A DNA stretch of 64,000 nt from NCBI GenBank assembly GCA_004794655.1, contig SMMW01000597.1:1022501-1086500 (forward strand). Reading direction: 5' to 3'. A model generated the notes under the pieces. That model saw only the letters and a list, made by a program, of their open reading frames with translations, ran no database searches and had not been told where the DNA came from. A program made the translations under genes and the position numbers. The first letter of the stretch is position 1; each line of letters begins with the position of its first letter. Positions 1 through 10,585 of the stretch are shown here, piece after piece. Source of the DNA: Marisa cornuarietis. Taxonomy: Eukaryota; Mollusca; Gastropoda; Architaenioglossa; Ampullariidae.

Positions 1-256
1 TTTGCTACATTTTTTCTATCAAATGTGATGCAAATTAAATATAATTTAACAAAGACCAACAAATGGATGTGAAAGAATCATACTTTGTCAAGACTTCTGG
101 TGGCATCATGATTAGGCTGTATGTTCACTTTCAAAACCTTGATGGTATTTTATATGATATTTTGATGGCTAAATAATAATTATTAGATCCTTTTACTGAT
201 GAATACTTATTTTACCACTAAAATCGATTTTAAGTTATTTGTGCACTGTGGCATAG
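1..256 (+). other. Intronic sequence of ODAD2, left window edge
   Basis: AT-rich sequence ending in a 3' splice site (gcatag at 251-256). No convincing exon is seen. The short open stretch around 75-145 does not resemble the docking-protein N-terminus. Confidence 0.5.
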
Positions 257-468
257 GAGTTTGCCATGTATGAAGAGCATAAGCATGACCATCGCTATGA
301 CATTGGGACTGATGAAGAAGATGGGGAAGCCACTACGCGCTCTGACCAACAGACCTGGATGCAAAAGGAAAAAGGTCAAGATGACAAAGACAAACAAGGC
401 AGACAGCGGCAGAATGCCAAAAAGAAGCCAGAGCCATCTCTGAAATGGAAGACGCTGGGCATGGAAGA
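257..468 (+). CDS. ODAD2: ODAD2 exon (charged linker)
   Basis: The acceptor is gcatag and the frame is GAG TTT GCC ATG. It encodes a charged His/Asp/Lys-rich linker and the conserved EPSLKWKT motif. The donor GA|GTATAA is weak but is the only nearby one that leaves two bases and keeps the next exon open. The ATG at 266 is internal, not a start. Confidence 0.8.
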
Positions 469-3400
469 GTATAAAGAGTCAGTACTAAAATTGTCTTCAA
501 GTTATGGCATCTTACAACTCACCTATTGCAGCCTTTTAAAATTCCCTGTGAAAAAAATACACAATGTTTCTGTCTTCCTTTTTTGAATGCAAAAGGAATG
601 AGCAATTTAGACTGGCTAACGGTTCCAGATGGATGCATGGATGAACTTGTCAGGGAAAGGATGGATGCATGAAATGATCAAGTTTTCTCTGTATGGACTT
701 GCACTGGGGTTGTTGCAGTGCTTCACTTCCTGTTTCATAGAGCTGTTTTGTGCGAAGCATATTCTTATTTTACCTATTTTATAGTGTCAGTCTGTCTATT
801 TTAGTTTCTTTCTCTCTAAACTCAAGAGTTAAACAAATGGAATTGTTGTATGTCTGTCATGGTTTTTCAGGGAGCAACATGTGAGGCCAAAAGATAAAGA
901 GAAGAAAGGAAAGAACAAGGGCTCCCCTCAGTGAGTCATCATTTCCAAACAAGCACCTAACCAATTTTAAAGCTTATCTCACAATTTTCAGAAAAATACA
1001 TCACACATGCTTTAACATGCATCACACAGATTTCAACATGTAAAGTTAAGTCTATTTTTGGTCATGTAGGTGCAATAGTGAAACTGTCATCAGTGCAGAA
1101 AGTCTTTATTTTGAGGATCACTCTAGCCAGTGACTGGACACACCCTGTACACAACCAGCAGTGATGAGCACCTCATTTATCAAGCGGGGATAAGATGAAG
1201 CAGAAAAATAGAATTGAGTAACATTCAGAATCAAAGACATAGTGAACCTCAGCTCACTTTTACTACAACTGCTGGGCTATGGGGACTTTTGTATTTTTAA
1301 AAATAAAAAGGTGTCAGAGCGATGTACACTTCACCAACAACTGCTGGGCTATGGGGACTTTTGTATTTTTTAAAATAAAAAGGTGTCAGAGTGATGTACA
1401 CTTCACCATAACTCAAAGAGAGATTTAGCATTCATGGTTCCAGATATGCACTATTTCAGCAACATCTGCCAGCGTAATGTTTCCTGCAATGCAGCAGTAG
1501 CCTCCATGGGAAAGAGGAAAAAAATTGTTGAAAAGAATCAAAGCACTAACTGCAGCCCAGTGCAAAGGTTATAAGAGGGTGCTTTGATGGCATCCTACAG
1601 ATAATAAATGTTTGCTTGAAGAGTGACATTTTTTCTGCAGATTTTTTCATGTTTGCAACAAAGTGGGTTTGTTTTGACTTTGCATAATTTGTTTTGTTTT
1701 TTTATTCCTGATAATTTTCTGTTCATGTTTATGCTGTTTTCATTAACATTTTCTATCCTTTTTTCTTTCTTTTATTCTATTTATTTTATTATTATTTTTA
1801 TTCATCCATTTTTATTGGAATTTTTTACTTTTTCTGAGGTTTTTTTTACATGATAGGAAATGGCATATGCTAATTAAAAAAAATTAGTCTAAAAGCATTA
1901 TTACATGTATGTCTAAAATTTATCACAGAGAAACAGAAATGATGGATTAGTTTTGCCACACATTTTCTTAAAATCCACATTGTCATTATCGTAGTATATG
2001 ATGGTTCTTATATGCTGTAACTTGTATGTTTGTGAGTGTGTAAATGTGTTACATATTTTGACAGTTTCTGACAAATCAGGCCATACCTGCTGAAATTAAT
2101 ATTTTCTTTGTTTTTAAGCTGAGTATGTAGTCAAAAATAGAGAGGAAGGTGGCAGGCATTCCTTCTTTATTCCAGAAATTCATACTTTATTTTCCATTCT
2201 GTTACACTCTGTTACATGATACTCTTTGAAATCATTTATTTGGTGGTATGACAGGACAAAGTGTGCATAATTTATGACTGAAGTGAATGAGGAAAAGTGA
2301 TGGAACAGCTCTGGAGATCACTTCTGCAAACCACAAAAAATGACAATCAAAAATTGTTTTTGATTCAGTAGAAACTAACATAAAAGTGGGTTATTTTGGA
2401 ACAGTCAAGTAATTAAAGTTTCAATGAATTAATTTTTCTGGCAGACACTTCTTATGATTTGCCAACTTTGGTGGCAAAGTTTTACATCAAATGCCTTGAA
2501 AACATTCAGCAGCATTAACTTAGTATAACAATCAGATCAGTTACAAGATAAATCTATGAAAGTAATAGTTTTGAACTGCTGTGTATTAAAACATGACATT
2601 TCATGCAGTTCATATCACTTATGCATAAATATATATACAAAAATGTTTCAAAATTAAATTCCTTAAACATTTATAGCTTCTGTTCTATTTAGCCAATTCT
2701 GATGAGCTTGGTATCAATGCTCTTTGGTTTCTGAGATCTGTTTAGCTGTGCCATAAAAGTTTATTAGTGTTCAACAGAAAAACTCTATTGGGAGTACCTG
2801 ATAATACTGGTCAACTTATAAACTTTTAAGCTCGCACAGGCGCAAGACAAAGACCCCACTGGATCCTGCTGACTCATTCAGTGAGAGTTCTACAGAGAGT
2901 GAGGAAGAGGAAGAAGCTATTGACAGACGGTCAGAAACAAATGCTGACCTCCCATCTGAGTACTGGCAGATACAGAAACTGGTCAAGTACCTGAAGGTGT
3001 GAAGAGTATGTTGGCTCACTTGATTGCACCCTGCATAGTTAGTCTGCATTTGGGCAGAAAGATTCAACATCATTAATTTTATTAGATAATGTACTCCAGG
3101 TATGCTGCACTGTGAACACCAAGGTGTGGACTGTTTTAGTGAGATGACTGTTTAAATCGTTAATGCACTCTATTGCTTATATCTTGTACATCAAGAACAT
3201 AAACAATCCTGTTAATGACTGAAGTGAACCAAATTTGATGATGCAGCTTCCCATCCATCACAGGTTTCATTTGGTGTATGCTTTGTGTCACATTGCCAGT
3301 GGTGAAGACTATGTATGTACATGTGTACCTGAGTTAGAACTAAAGTGTCATTTTGCTTGATGTGTTTATACAGGGTGGGAATCAGACAGCTACCATCATC

Positions 3401-6400
3401 GCATTGTGCTCTCTGAGGGATTTCAACTTGACCCAGGAGACATGTCAGTTAGCCATCCGGGATGTGGGCGGTCTGGAAGTGCTCATTAACCTTCTGGACA
3501 CAGAAGAAGTCAAATGCAAGGTGAGTTTAATGCAGGACCATGTTCAGATGTGATGGTCTTTTGCTAAAAACAAAAACTACTACAGCTGTGGTGTACATAT
3601 TATGGTTATTGTCATTTGCAGGTTGTACATAGCCAGGTTATAAAGGTTTACTGACAGAGGCACAGTTAATGCATGTTGTATTTCAAACCTGTCAGTTGTT
3701 TTCAGATTGGAGCGCTGAAGATTCTGAAGGAGATTTCCCGCAATACCCAGATTCGTCGCTCGATTGCAGACCTTGGGGGGCTCCAGACCATGGTTAAGAT
3801 TCTGCGTGATCCTGACAAGGACCTTAAGTGCCTGGCAGCAGAGACTATTGCCAATGTTGCCAAATTCCGTCGTGCGCGGCGGACTGTCAGACAACATGGT
3901 GGAATAAAGCGGCTGGTGAGTATACAGTGGCAAAGATTTAGAGAAGGTGAATATACATATTAAGATAATAATTAAATAGTTGTTAAATTACTTTCATGAA
4001 TATATTAATTAAATAGTTGTTCTATTACTTGTATTAAAATATTAATAGTTTGAGTTTGAGATACAAACCCTGATTTTTTTACTAATTTTTCCATGTACAT
4101 TTATCTTTCCCATGTATAATTATATTTCCTGTATGTTTTATTTTCCACGAACTCCCTAGCTGCAAAAGGCAAATTTCCATTACAACATCTTATGTTTTAA
4201 TGTTTCAAGTGTATACCCTACACATTTCCTCAGTGCTGTGACTGGTGTTCAGAACTGTATTACTGATCGATGTTTTTGCTGGATGACTAGCAATAAGTTG
4301 AAATGAAATACTAACAAAGTTGACATTAGGTATGTTGCGTCATCCACCTCTCTCAGCTTTTGAGACTAAGTTCACAGACATTGGAGGAGTTGAGATACCT
4401 TTCCAGACTTCTGTAAAATATCTTGGTGTGTATCTTGATCAAGCTCTTTCCATGCAACAGCAAGCTAGTTCCATCTGCCAAGCAGCTTTCTTACAACTCT
4501 GCAAGACTACAAGCATTCGACTGTATCTGTCAGAAAATGCTGCTGCTAGACTTTTCTTTGCAATGGTTACTTTGTGACTTGATTACTGCAGCTCTGTTCT
4601 GCAGGGATTATTTGTTGACAAGATCATGTACTGGCAAGAGATCAGAGCAATGCTGCATGCATCTTTTTTCGTAAATCTAAGCATGAGCTCAGTACATTAC
4701 ACCTTTTTATTGATCGCCAGTGAACTATGAAATTGCAGTGATAGCTTTTCACCATTTTGAACGTACACTTTCAGCCTTTCTGCAACTCAGTCCGCATATT
4801 TTCCTTCTAGGATGCCCTGTTTCTCTAGAATAAAGCTACTTACCATTCCTAGAGTTAAGTTAGACTTTTAGTGAGTATGTGTTTGCTTTTGTTCACCCAG
4901 CGGTCTGGAATCCCCTTTTCTTTTAACTGAGACATGCATCATCATCAGCAACTGAAGATGTACTGTTCCGTTGTGCTTTTGACTAATAGTTATGCAGAAT
5001 TCAGAATCTTGTTATGATCATAGTGTGTGCTTTTTTTCCCTTGTAAAGTACTGTGAGCCATTAGGGAACAGAGCTCTGTGCTTTATGAGTACTCTTCATT
5101 ATTATTATGAATGAACATTGAAGTATTTCTATTATTATTCATTCCCTCAGGTCTTAGTAAGTTAATAGTGCAGAGTAAAAGAAAAATTAGTCAAACATTA
5201 ATGAGTATTTATTTCACTTTTTCTAGTCAAAACTTACATTATTTTTGATTGAAACATAGATACCAAAAGACTTGTTTCATTTAATAATAAAGGAAATCAT
5301 ATTGGACTTTTCTTTCCAGGCAGCCAAAATTATTTTGATGAGTTTATTCCTGCTCCAGACTCATGATTTTTATGTCTCTTGACAGGTAAGCCTCCTGGAC
5401 TGTGTGGCACTGACCAGCAGTCACATGACACCAGAAATGGAGCAGGATGTAGAGGTGGCACGATGCGGTGCTCTTGCACTCTGGAGCTGCTCCAAGAGCA
5501 AGAAGAACAAGGAAGCTATGCAGCGAGCTGGTGCTATTCCCTTGCTAGCTCGCCTGCTGAAATCACCACATGAAAACATGCTTATCCCTGTTGTGGGAAC
5601 ACTGCAAGAATGTGCTTCAGAGGTGTTTGTAATTTTTATGTATTTCTCTATGTGTTTACATATGGGAGACTAGCTCTAAATTTATGCAAAAATATTAGCC
5701 AGGAGAAAAAAAAATCTTGCATGTTTCGGATAATATTTTTTGCAGAAGCATTTTTCAGATGAGTGTGAGCAAAGGTAGAAGTTTATTTTTTCCCTTTTTC
5801 ATAATGTTAAAATATCAATAGGCTGGTTGAAACACATGTTTCATCAATAGTTGTGAACTTACAGCTGACATCTTCAAAGTGATTGATGGTGGTTGATACA
5901 ACTCATCCCTTTGTATCATCATATTTATAATGATGTGTTTGCCATTGCAATACAGCTTGTTACCCTGATGCTTCCAATTTATCTGGATTTAATTATTATC
6001 TTGTGTTCTCTGTGTCGCTGCAAATACTCAATGTGTTGTGGAGCTGTTTAGAGAACCTGTTATCGTTTCCTGACCCTTTCAGCCCAGCTATCGTTTAGCC
6101 ATCCGTACAGAAGGCATGATAGAGGATCTTGTGAAGAATCTCAAGAGTCGTGATCCTGACCAAGCCAAGAAACCTGCAGGTGATGATAAGAAAGGAGATA
6201 CCAAGAAGGGGGCTGATCCTAAAGGCTTCGGGGGCAAGAAAGATGACAAAAAGGAAGATGACAAAACCACAAAGCCAGAGCCAGTGGGTAAAGCAAACCC
6301 TGAACTGCAAATGCATTGTGCATCAGCCGTTTTCAAGGTAAGGTTTTGGAAGCTCCCTCCACAGTGAAGATGCTGATATGTGTTGTGCATGTGTTTACAT

Positions 6401-9400
6401 CTCAGTTTTTCTATAAATACATAGGGAAGGAAATCTCATCTGCTTTGCTGACAGTTGTTCTTGGATGAATAGCTTCCGAAGTATAATAAGACAAATTGTT
6501 TTAAACTAGGGATGGAAACAAAAAGATTTTAAAATCAATATTTTCACATTGACCATGAAAGAAGTTGCTTTGCTTTAATCCCAATGGAATTATTGTTGCA
6601 GTGTGCAGAAGAGAAAGAAACTCGTGACCTTGTGCGACACTTTGGTGGTCTAGACCCCTTGGTACAATTGCTAACAAATGTGGAGAACAAGGAGTTATTA
6701 GCAGCTGCCACAGGCGCCATATGGAAGTGTGCCATCAGTCCTGAGAATGTGGCTAGGTTCCAAGAGCTAAGAGCCATCGACCAACTAGTGGCTTTATTAG
6801 CCAATCAACCTGAAGAGGTCAGAATGCATTTGAGTGTACCTTCGAATCTGCAAGCCTGATAGACGTTTTTGTGTGTGCTTGGAGACAAATGTGTTCATGC
6901 AGGTGTATCTTCAGGTTTATTAAAATTTCCAGCATCCAGGCTACTTTTTTTTATTGTTGCATTAAAGCATCTCTCGAAAGTAGCTTTCAAAAGAGTAATC
7001 TGTTCCAGGTCCTGGTGAATGTTGTTGGAGCACTTGGGGAACTCGCCAAGGCTCCACCAAACCGAGCTCAAATTCGCAAGTGTGGAGGAATCCCAAACCT
7101 AGTCAACCTGTTGACAGGCACAAACCAGGCTTTGCTTGTCAATGTTACCAGAGCTGTTGGCCAGTGTGCTGCAGAGCCAGATAACATGGTGTGAGTACAC
7201 ATAGCTGTAACATGCACATGTGCAGGTGCGAGTAGCATGCACAAAATAACCCATTAGTAAAATGAATGCTTACACTGACAGTTACAGAATGAGAGATACT
7301 TGAATATTTTCTGAACTGGATTGTTTCCTGTTTACTCATTTCCCAGTATCATAGATAAACTGGATGGTGTCAGACTGTTGTGGTCTCTGCTCAAGAACCA
7401 AAATCCAGATGTACAAGCAAGTGCAGCATGGGCTATTTGTCCATGCATTGAGAATGCTAAGGTTGGTATCTATACCACATCCCCCTCCTCACCCATACCA
7501 TATTTTTAAGCCATTATCCACCACCATTTCTCTACATTATCCTGAATCATGGTTCTGTAAATTCCCTATATCTTTACAAAATCTTTTCTGTATTTTACCT
7601 TTTTACATGAAGCTAACTTTGAGTTTGCATTAAACATTGACTTCTTCACATGCTGTTTATTTTGTTGATGAAAGACAAAACTATATGAAGTTGAATCATT
7701 AGCAAGAAAAAGGCTGAAGTCCTGGAATCTCTGTCATCACAACAAGTTTAGTTTATATCAGTACCACAGAACATGAATTGTAAACAAATCTTCTCTCATT
7801 CTAAAGACCTTCAATAAATCTACTTAAAAAGAATGTTTGTATGTTTGAGAGAAAGATAGTGTTTGTTTCAGATGATTATCAAACTTATCCAGCTTGCTAC
7901 TTTCAGGGGGTGGCCCAGTGGCGCAACAGTTAGCGCCTGTCACCAATACAGTGAGAGTTGGCTGTCCTGGATTCAGCTCTTGTCTCGGGCACGCTGTTCT
8001 TTCTCTCCATGTGGCATCTGTTTACAGGGCTGGCTGCCTTGCCATGATATAGCCTTAGTTACAGGCTCAGTGTAAAACACTAATTTTCCCCCTACTTGCT
8101 ACTTTCAGGATGCAGGTGAAATGGTTAGGTCCTTTGTTGGTGGCTTGGAACTGATTGTGTCACTGCTTAAATCTGAAGACAAGGAGGTGTTAGCAGCTGT
8201 CTGTGCTGCCATCGCAAACATCGCTAAAGATGAAGAAAACTTGGCAGTCATCACAGACCATGGAGTAGTACCAATGCTGGCAAGATTGACATCAGCAGTG
8301 AGTTTTAAGTCTAACATTCTCAGCTTACTGAACATGAAACCTTTTTATTGTGTCATCACTTAAATAAATCTCAGCCTCCTCCAACAAAAATGCTAGAGTT
8401 TCTGATCTGACATTTTCATAAAGTTTAATTGTATTTAATTCTTTAGCTTTTCACTCATTTCTTATGCATGTCTCAGACTTGGTCTGGACGATCATCGTCC
8501 CTAACCCACACTGCCCCAAAGAAAGTAATAAAAGAGACTTCATCTAGCATATGCAGTCACAAATGTGCATGTATGCACACATGCAGAGAAACAAGAAACA
8601 ATAAGGACCATCTTTTATAAAAACTAATTAAAGGCCATTTTGAAATCACTAAAAAACAAACTGGGTTGTGTCATCAGAATGCTTGCCTATTACTAATTTC
8701 AGGGAATATGATACTCAGCAATTTTGTTAACATCCCTTTAAATGCTTCATTATATTTATTTATGAAAAACAGATGCACACCTATACATGCATACTTTATA
8801 GTCACTCAAGTAAACATACATGTAGTTTGTAAAACGTTCTGAAAAGCCTCAAACATACTCCATAATTTTTTAATTGATAAAATTGAAAAAGCTTCTTTTC
8901 AAAAAGGCATATATATATATACACACACACTGAACAAGCACTACACCGATCCATGTATGTATGGTATGATGTTCATTGATACAAATGATTCAGACTTATT
9001 GATTACCCCAGCATACTCTGGGTCATTGCAATATGTGCTGTAGGCCTTTTAATGAAATTGTCAGGGCCCTCAATTATCCTACAGCTGTTGAATGCATTGG
9101 CAGGAGAAATGCAAAGACTGAAGTAGGCACAGGAAGGATTGATCAGGGACAGTGGAGAAGAATTTTAACAATTGCGTTAATGCTGTTGAACCATGTTCAG
9201 TTTCAGTTTGTTGAAGGCTGTGATACATTGCATCCCAGCTGCTGCATGCTGGTATACTTGTAATGCTAGCTTGACCCCCATTCTTCAAACAACATGAAGT
9301 GTGAAGAAAAATGCATAACCTAGCATTGCTTTTCTTTTTCCGAATGTGTTACTTTGTTATATTTTTAAAGAATGTTGAAGATTGCTTTTTTGCTGTTGGT

Positions 9401-10585
9401 AGTCGCTTCTGCATCATAAAGAAAGCAATCTGGTGATGATTGTTTATATGTGGCAATGGTCTGAAGTCTAATATAAAATCCACGGTAATGTCAAACTCAT
9501 GCTATTCTAAAGAGCCACACCAAATCCGACATGAATATTATTTTCTGTGTGAGGGTTGGCTGCCCTGGGTTCAGGTCTCAAGCACACTGTTCTCTGCACG
9601 TTTACAGGGAGGTTGCCTTGCTGTGATATAGCCTTAGTTGCTGGCTCTGTGTAAAGCACCATTATCCCCCCTCTCCCGACACACTATTATCAGTCATAGA
9701 CTATGTTTGGAAGATTTCTGGAGTGTTTATATTTTTTAGTTTACTGGTGGCTCTTGAAAAAGTGATATGCACAAGAAATTGACAGTTTAAGATGTACCAC
9801 AGATTTTGGTAATTATAATTTGCGAGAGTATCCTACGAGAGCAAAAGATAGAGACTCAGGGGTTGGCAGGAAAAGAGGAAGGGAACAAGTAGTCACAGAG
9901 AGAAAAGGATAAGGGAACAAAAGTTGCTGACACCACAGTTCTTATCTCCCCCTTCATTTGTCCCCATTTTATACATTGTGTTGTGTATGTAAAGCCCTTT
10001 AAACCTGGTTTTGGGGACGGATATAATGCTCTATAAACACTCACCTTTACTGTTTTGTCTGCAGACAGATGATAAGCTAAGGCAACACTTAGCTGAGGCA
10101 ATTTCCCGATGCTGTAACTGGGGAAATAACAGAACAGCTTTTGGCAAAGAGGGTGCAGTTGCACCTTTGGTACGCTACCTGAAGTCGAAGGATGAAAATG
10201 TTCATCGCTCTACAGCTCGAGCCCTCTTCCAACTGTCTAAAAATCCTGACAATTGCATCACGATGCACGAAGCAGGAGTGGTACAGGTATGTTGACAAGA
10301 ATAAGGATGAGCAGCGTATGAAAGCTAATCACCACCACATTCTTCATTTTGGTCTGCATTGATAACGCAGGAAGTCTTGATATGAATTAAGTGCAGATTA
10401 TGTCACTTATCCACATCCAGCACAGTGATCAGTGCAATTTATAACGGAAGAAAAATGTTTCACTCTTTCAGCCACTGTTGAAAATGGTGGGGTCAGAGGA
10501 TGAAGACGTGCAAGAATCCTCTGCAGGGTGCATTGGAAACATTCGACGACTAGCACTGGCAAATGAACGCGCAAAGTTTGCATAA
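257..10585 (+). CDS. ODAD2: ODAD2/ARMC4, outer dynein arm docking complex armadillo protein, 3' 13 exons
   Basis: ODAD2 (ARMC4) is part of the docking complex that anchors outer dynein arms to the axonemal doublet in motile cilia and sperm flagella. Thirteen exons join in one frame: 257-468, 871-930, 2840-2996, 3374-3520, 3706-3915, 5386-5622, 6083-6337, 6602-6817, 7009-7190, 7347-7461, 8109-8297, 10065-10286 and 10472-10585. They give 771 codons and a TAA. The first ~130 residues are charged linker with an acidic Ser/Glu patch; the rest is consecutive armadillo repeats. Near-verbatim family landmarks are [49 protein letters not shown] and SRCC-WG. The human protein is about 1,040 aa, so roughly the N-terminal third lies left of the window. 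Two unusual points are a Lys/Asp-rich insert in exon 6083-6337 and a SINE abutting the acceptor of exon 8109. Confidence 0.95.
871..930 (+). CDS. ODAD2: ODAD2 60-nt exon (basic linker)
   Basis: It is bounded by tttttcag and CA|gtgagt. Only the phase that takes one leading base is open, which gives a Lys-rich linker ([11 protein letters not shown]). It joins the preceding exon as GAG and the following one as CAG. Confidence 0.75.
931..2839 (+). other. ODAD2 intron, 1.9 kb
   Basis: AT-rich non-coding sequence. It holds one 72-bp tandem duplication (separate entry) and pyrimidine-rich stretches near 1620-1850. The small open frames there are low complexity (Phe/Leu-rich) and not credible genes. 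Confidence 0.7.
1265..1408. repeat. 72-bp tandem duplication (2 copies)
   Basis: The segment beginning acaactgctgggctatgggg recurs exactly 72 bp later (1265 and 1337). The copies differ only at one A/T site and one C/T site, so the duplication is young. It lies deep in an ODAD2 intron. Confidence 0.9.
2840..2996 (+). CDS. ODAD2: ODAD2 exon (acidic patch and start of armadillo domain)
   Basis: It encodes a Ser/Glu-rich acidic patch, then the conserved block [14 protein letters not shown] that opens the armadillo array. The donor is AAG|gtgtga. A second acceptor at 2831 (cttttaag) would add three in-frame codons, so a NAGNAG-like choice is possible. Confidence 0.9.
3374..3520 (+). CDS. ODAD2: ODAD2 exon (armadillo repeat)
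   Basis: Forty-nine codons between tatacag and gtgagt. It contains [17 protein letters not shown] and [12 protein letters not shown], nearly identical to vertebrate ARMC4. Phase 0 at both ends. Confidence 0.95.
3706..3915 (+). CDS. ODAD2: ODAD2 exon (armadillo repeats)
   Basis: Seventy codons from [13 protein letters not shown] to RQHGGIKRL, between ttttcag and gtgagt. [22 protein letters not shown] and VRQHGG are typical armadillo helix-3 signatures. Confidence 0.95.
4290..5110 (+). mobile_element. LINE 3' fragment (RT C-terminal part plus tail), decayed
   Basis: Positions 4320-4577 encode a reverse-transcriptase C-terminal segment containing [17 protein letters not shown] and [10 protein letters not shown], a pattern common in metazoan non-LTR elements. 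Later pieces, such as AVWN at about 4900 and the tail tgtaaagtactgtgagcc at about 5045, keep the order of a LINE 3' end. The end is TTATTATTAT at about 5100. Stops and frame shifts interrupt it. It sits in an ODAD2 intron in the gene's orientation. Confidence 0.75.
5386..5622 (+). CDS. ODAD2: ODAD2 exon (armadillo repeats)
   Basis: Seventy-nine codons starting GTA AGC after cttgacag, so the preceding CTG continues as L-V-S-L-L-D-C. It contains [17 protein letters not shown] and [17 protein letters not shown]. The donor is GAG|gtgttt. The segment between repeats ([13 protein letters not shown]) differs from vertebrates, as expected for a loop. Confidence 0.95.
6083..6337 (+). CDS. ODAD2: ODAD2 exon with Lys/Asp-rich insert
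   Basis: Eighty-five codons from [20 protein letters not shown] to [11 protein letters not shown], with donor AAG|gtaagg. Between the two conserved armadillo helices lies an insert of about 50 residues made of K, D, G and P (for example [10 protein letters not shown] and [10 protein letters not shown]). In vertebrate ARMC4 the two helices are joined by only a few residues. The insert is in frame without splice sites, so it should be translated as a disordered loop. Confidence 0.93.
6602..6817 (+). CDS. ODAD2: ODAD2 exon (armadillo repeats)
   Basis: Seventy-two codons beginning [17 protein letters not shown] and including [16 protein letters not shown]. It lies between gttgcag and GAG|gtcaga. 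Confidence 0.95.
7009..7190 (+). CDS. ODAD2: ODAD2 exon (armadillo repeats)
   Basis: It encodes [19 protein letters not shown] and [15 protein letters not shown]. It ends in two bases (GT) before gtgagt. With the T of the next exon they form Val and continue IIDKLDGV, which fixes this donor. Confidence 0.93.
7347..7461 (+). CDS. ODAD2: ODAD2 exon (armadillo repeat)
   Basis: It encodes [20 protein letters not shown] and [15 protein letters not shown], near-identical to vertebrates. The donor AAG|gttggt is non-canonical at +3 but the frame is unambiguous. Confidence 0.93.
7893..7907 (+). promoter_or_regulatory. Duplicated (decoy) 3' splice site of ODAD2
   Basis: The 15 bp cttgctactttcagg are identical to 8095-8109, the real acceptor of the next exon. 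They are the left target-site duplication of the SINE at 7908-8094. Splicing here would read eight codons of SINE and then TAG at 7931-7933. Confidence 0.85.
7908..8094 (+). mobile_element. tRNA-derived SINE (family A), full length, inserted at splice acceptor
   Basis: The pol III box A region is GTGGCGCAACAGTTA and box B-like is GATTCAGCTCTTG. They are followed by the family body (cacgctgttctttctc ... gatatagcc) and the end gtaaaacac plus a short C/T tail. The 15-bp target-site duplication is perfect. This is one of seven family pieces in the window. Confidence 0.9.
8109..8297 (+). CDS. ODAD2: ODAD2 exon (armadillo repeats)
   Basis: Sixty-three codons including [18 protein letters not shown] and [15 protein letters not shown], with donor gtgagt. 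Its acceptor (actttcag at 8101-8108) is the right-hand copy of the SINE target duplication. Its polypyrimidine tract is therefore partly made of the SINE tail. Confidence 0.95.
8298..10064 (+). other. ODAD2 intron, 1.8 kb, with repeat pieces
   Basis: Contains a short TA/CA run at about 8912-8930, a 5'-truncated family A SINE at 9541-9670 and a LINE-type tail (tgtaaagccctttaaacctgg ... gctctataaacac) at about 9987-10042 just before the next acceptor. I see no coding exon. Confidence 0.6.
9541..9670 (+). mobile_element. SINE family A, 5'-truncated copy
   Basis: It keeps the family body from ggttggctgccctgggttca through ccttgctgtgatatagcc to gtaaagcacc but lacks the box A head. I found no clear target-site duplication. 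Confidence 0.7.
10065..10286 (+). CDS. ODAD2: ODAD2 exon (armadillo repeats)
   Basis: Seventy-four codons with [35 protein letters not shown] and [12 protein letters not shown]. It lies between gtctgcag and CAG|gtatgt. Confidence 0.95.
10472..10585 (+). CDS. ODAD2: ODAD2 last exon
   Basis: Thirty-seven codons ([34 protein letters not shown]) and TAA at 10583-10585. The closing IRRLALA block marks the conserved C-terminus of the family, so the protein ends normally. Confidence 0.95.
   Translation, partial: PLLKMVGSEDEDVQESSAGCIGNIRRLALANERAKFA

Noticed and set aside
60..170. Possible upstream ODAD2 exon
   Set aside because: An open stretch exists but its translation does not match the expected region and no good splice pair brackets it.
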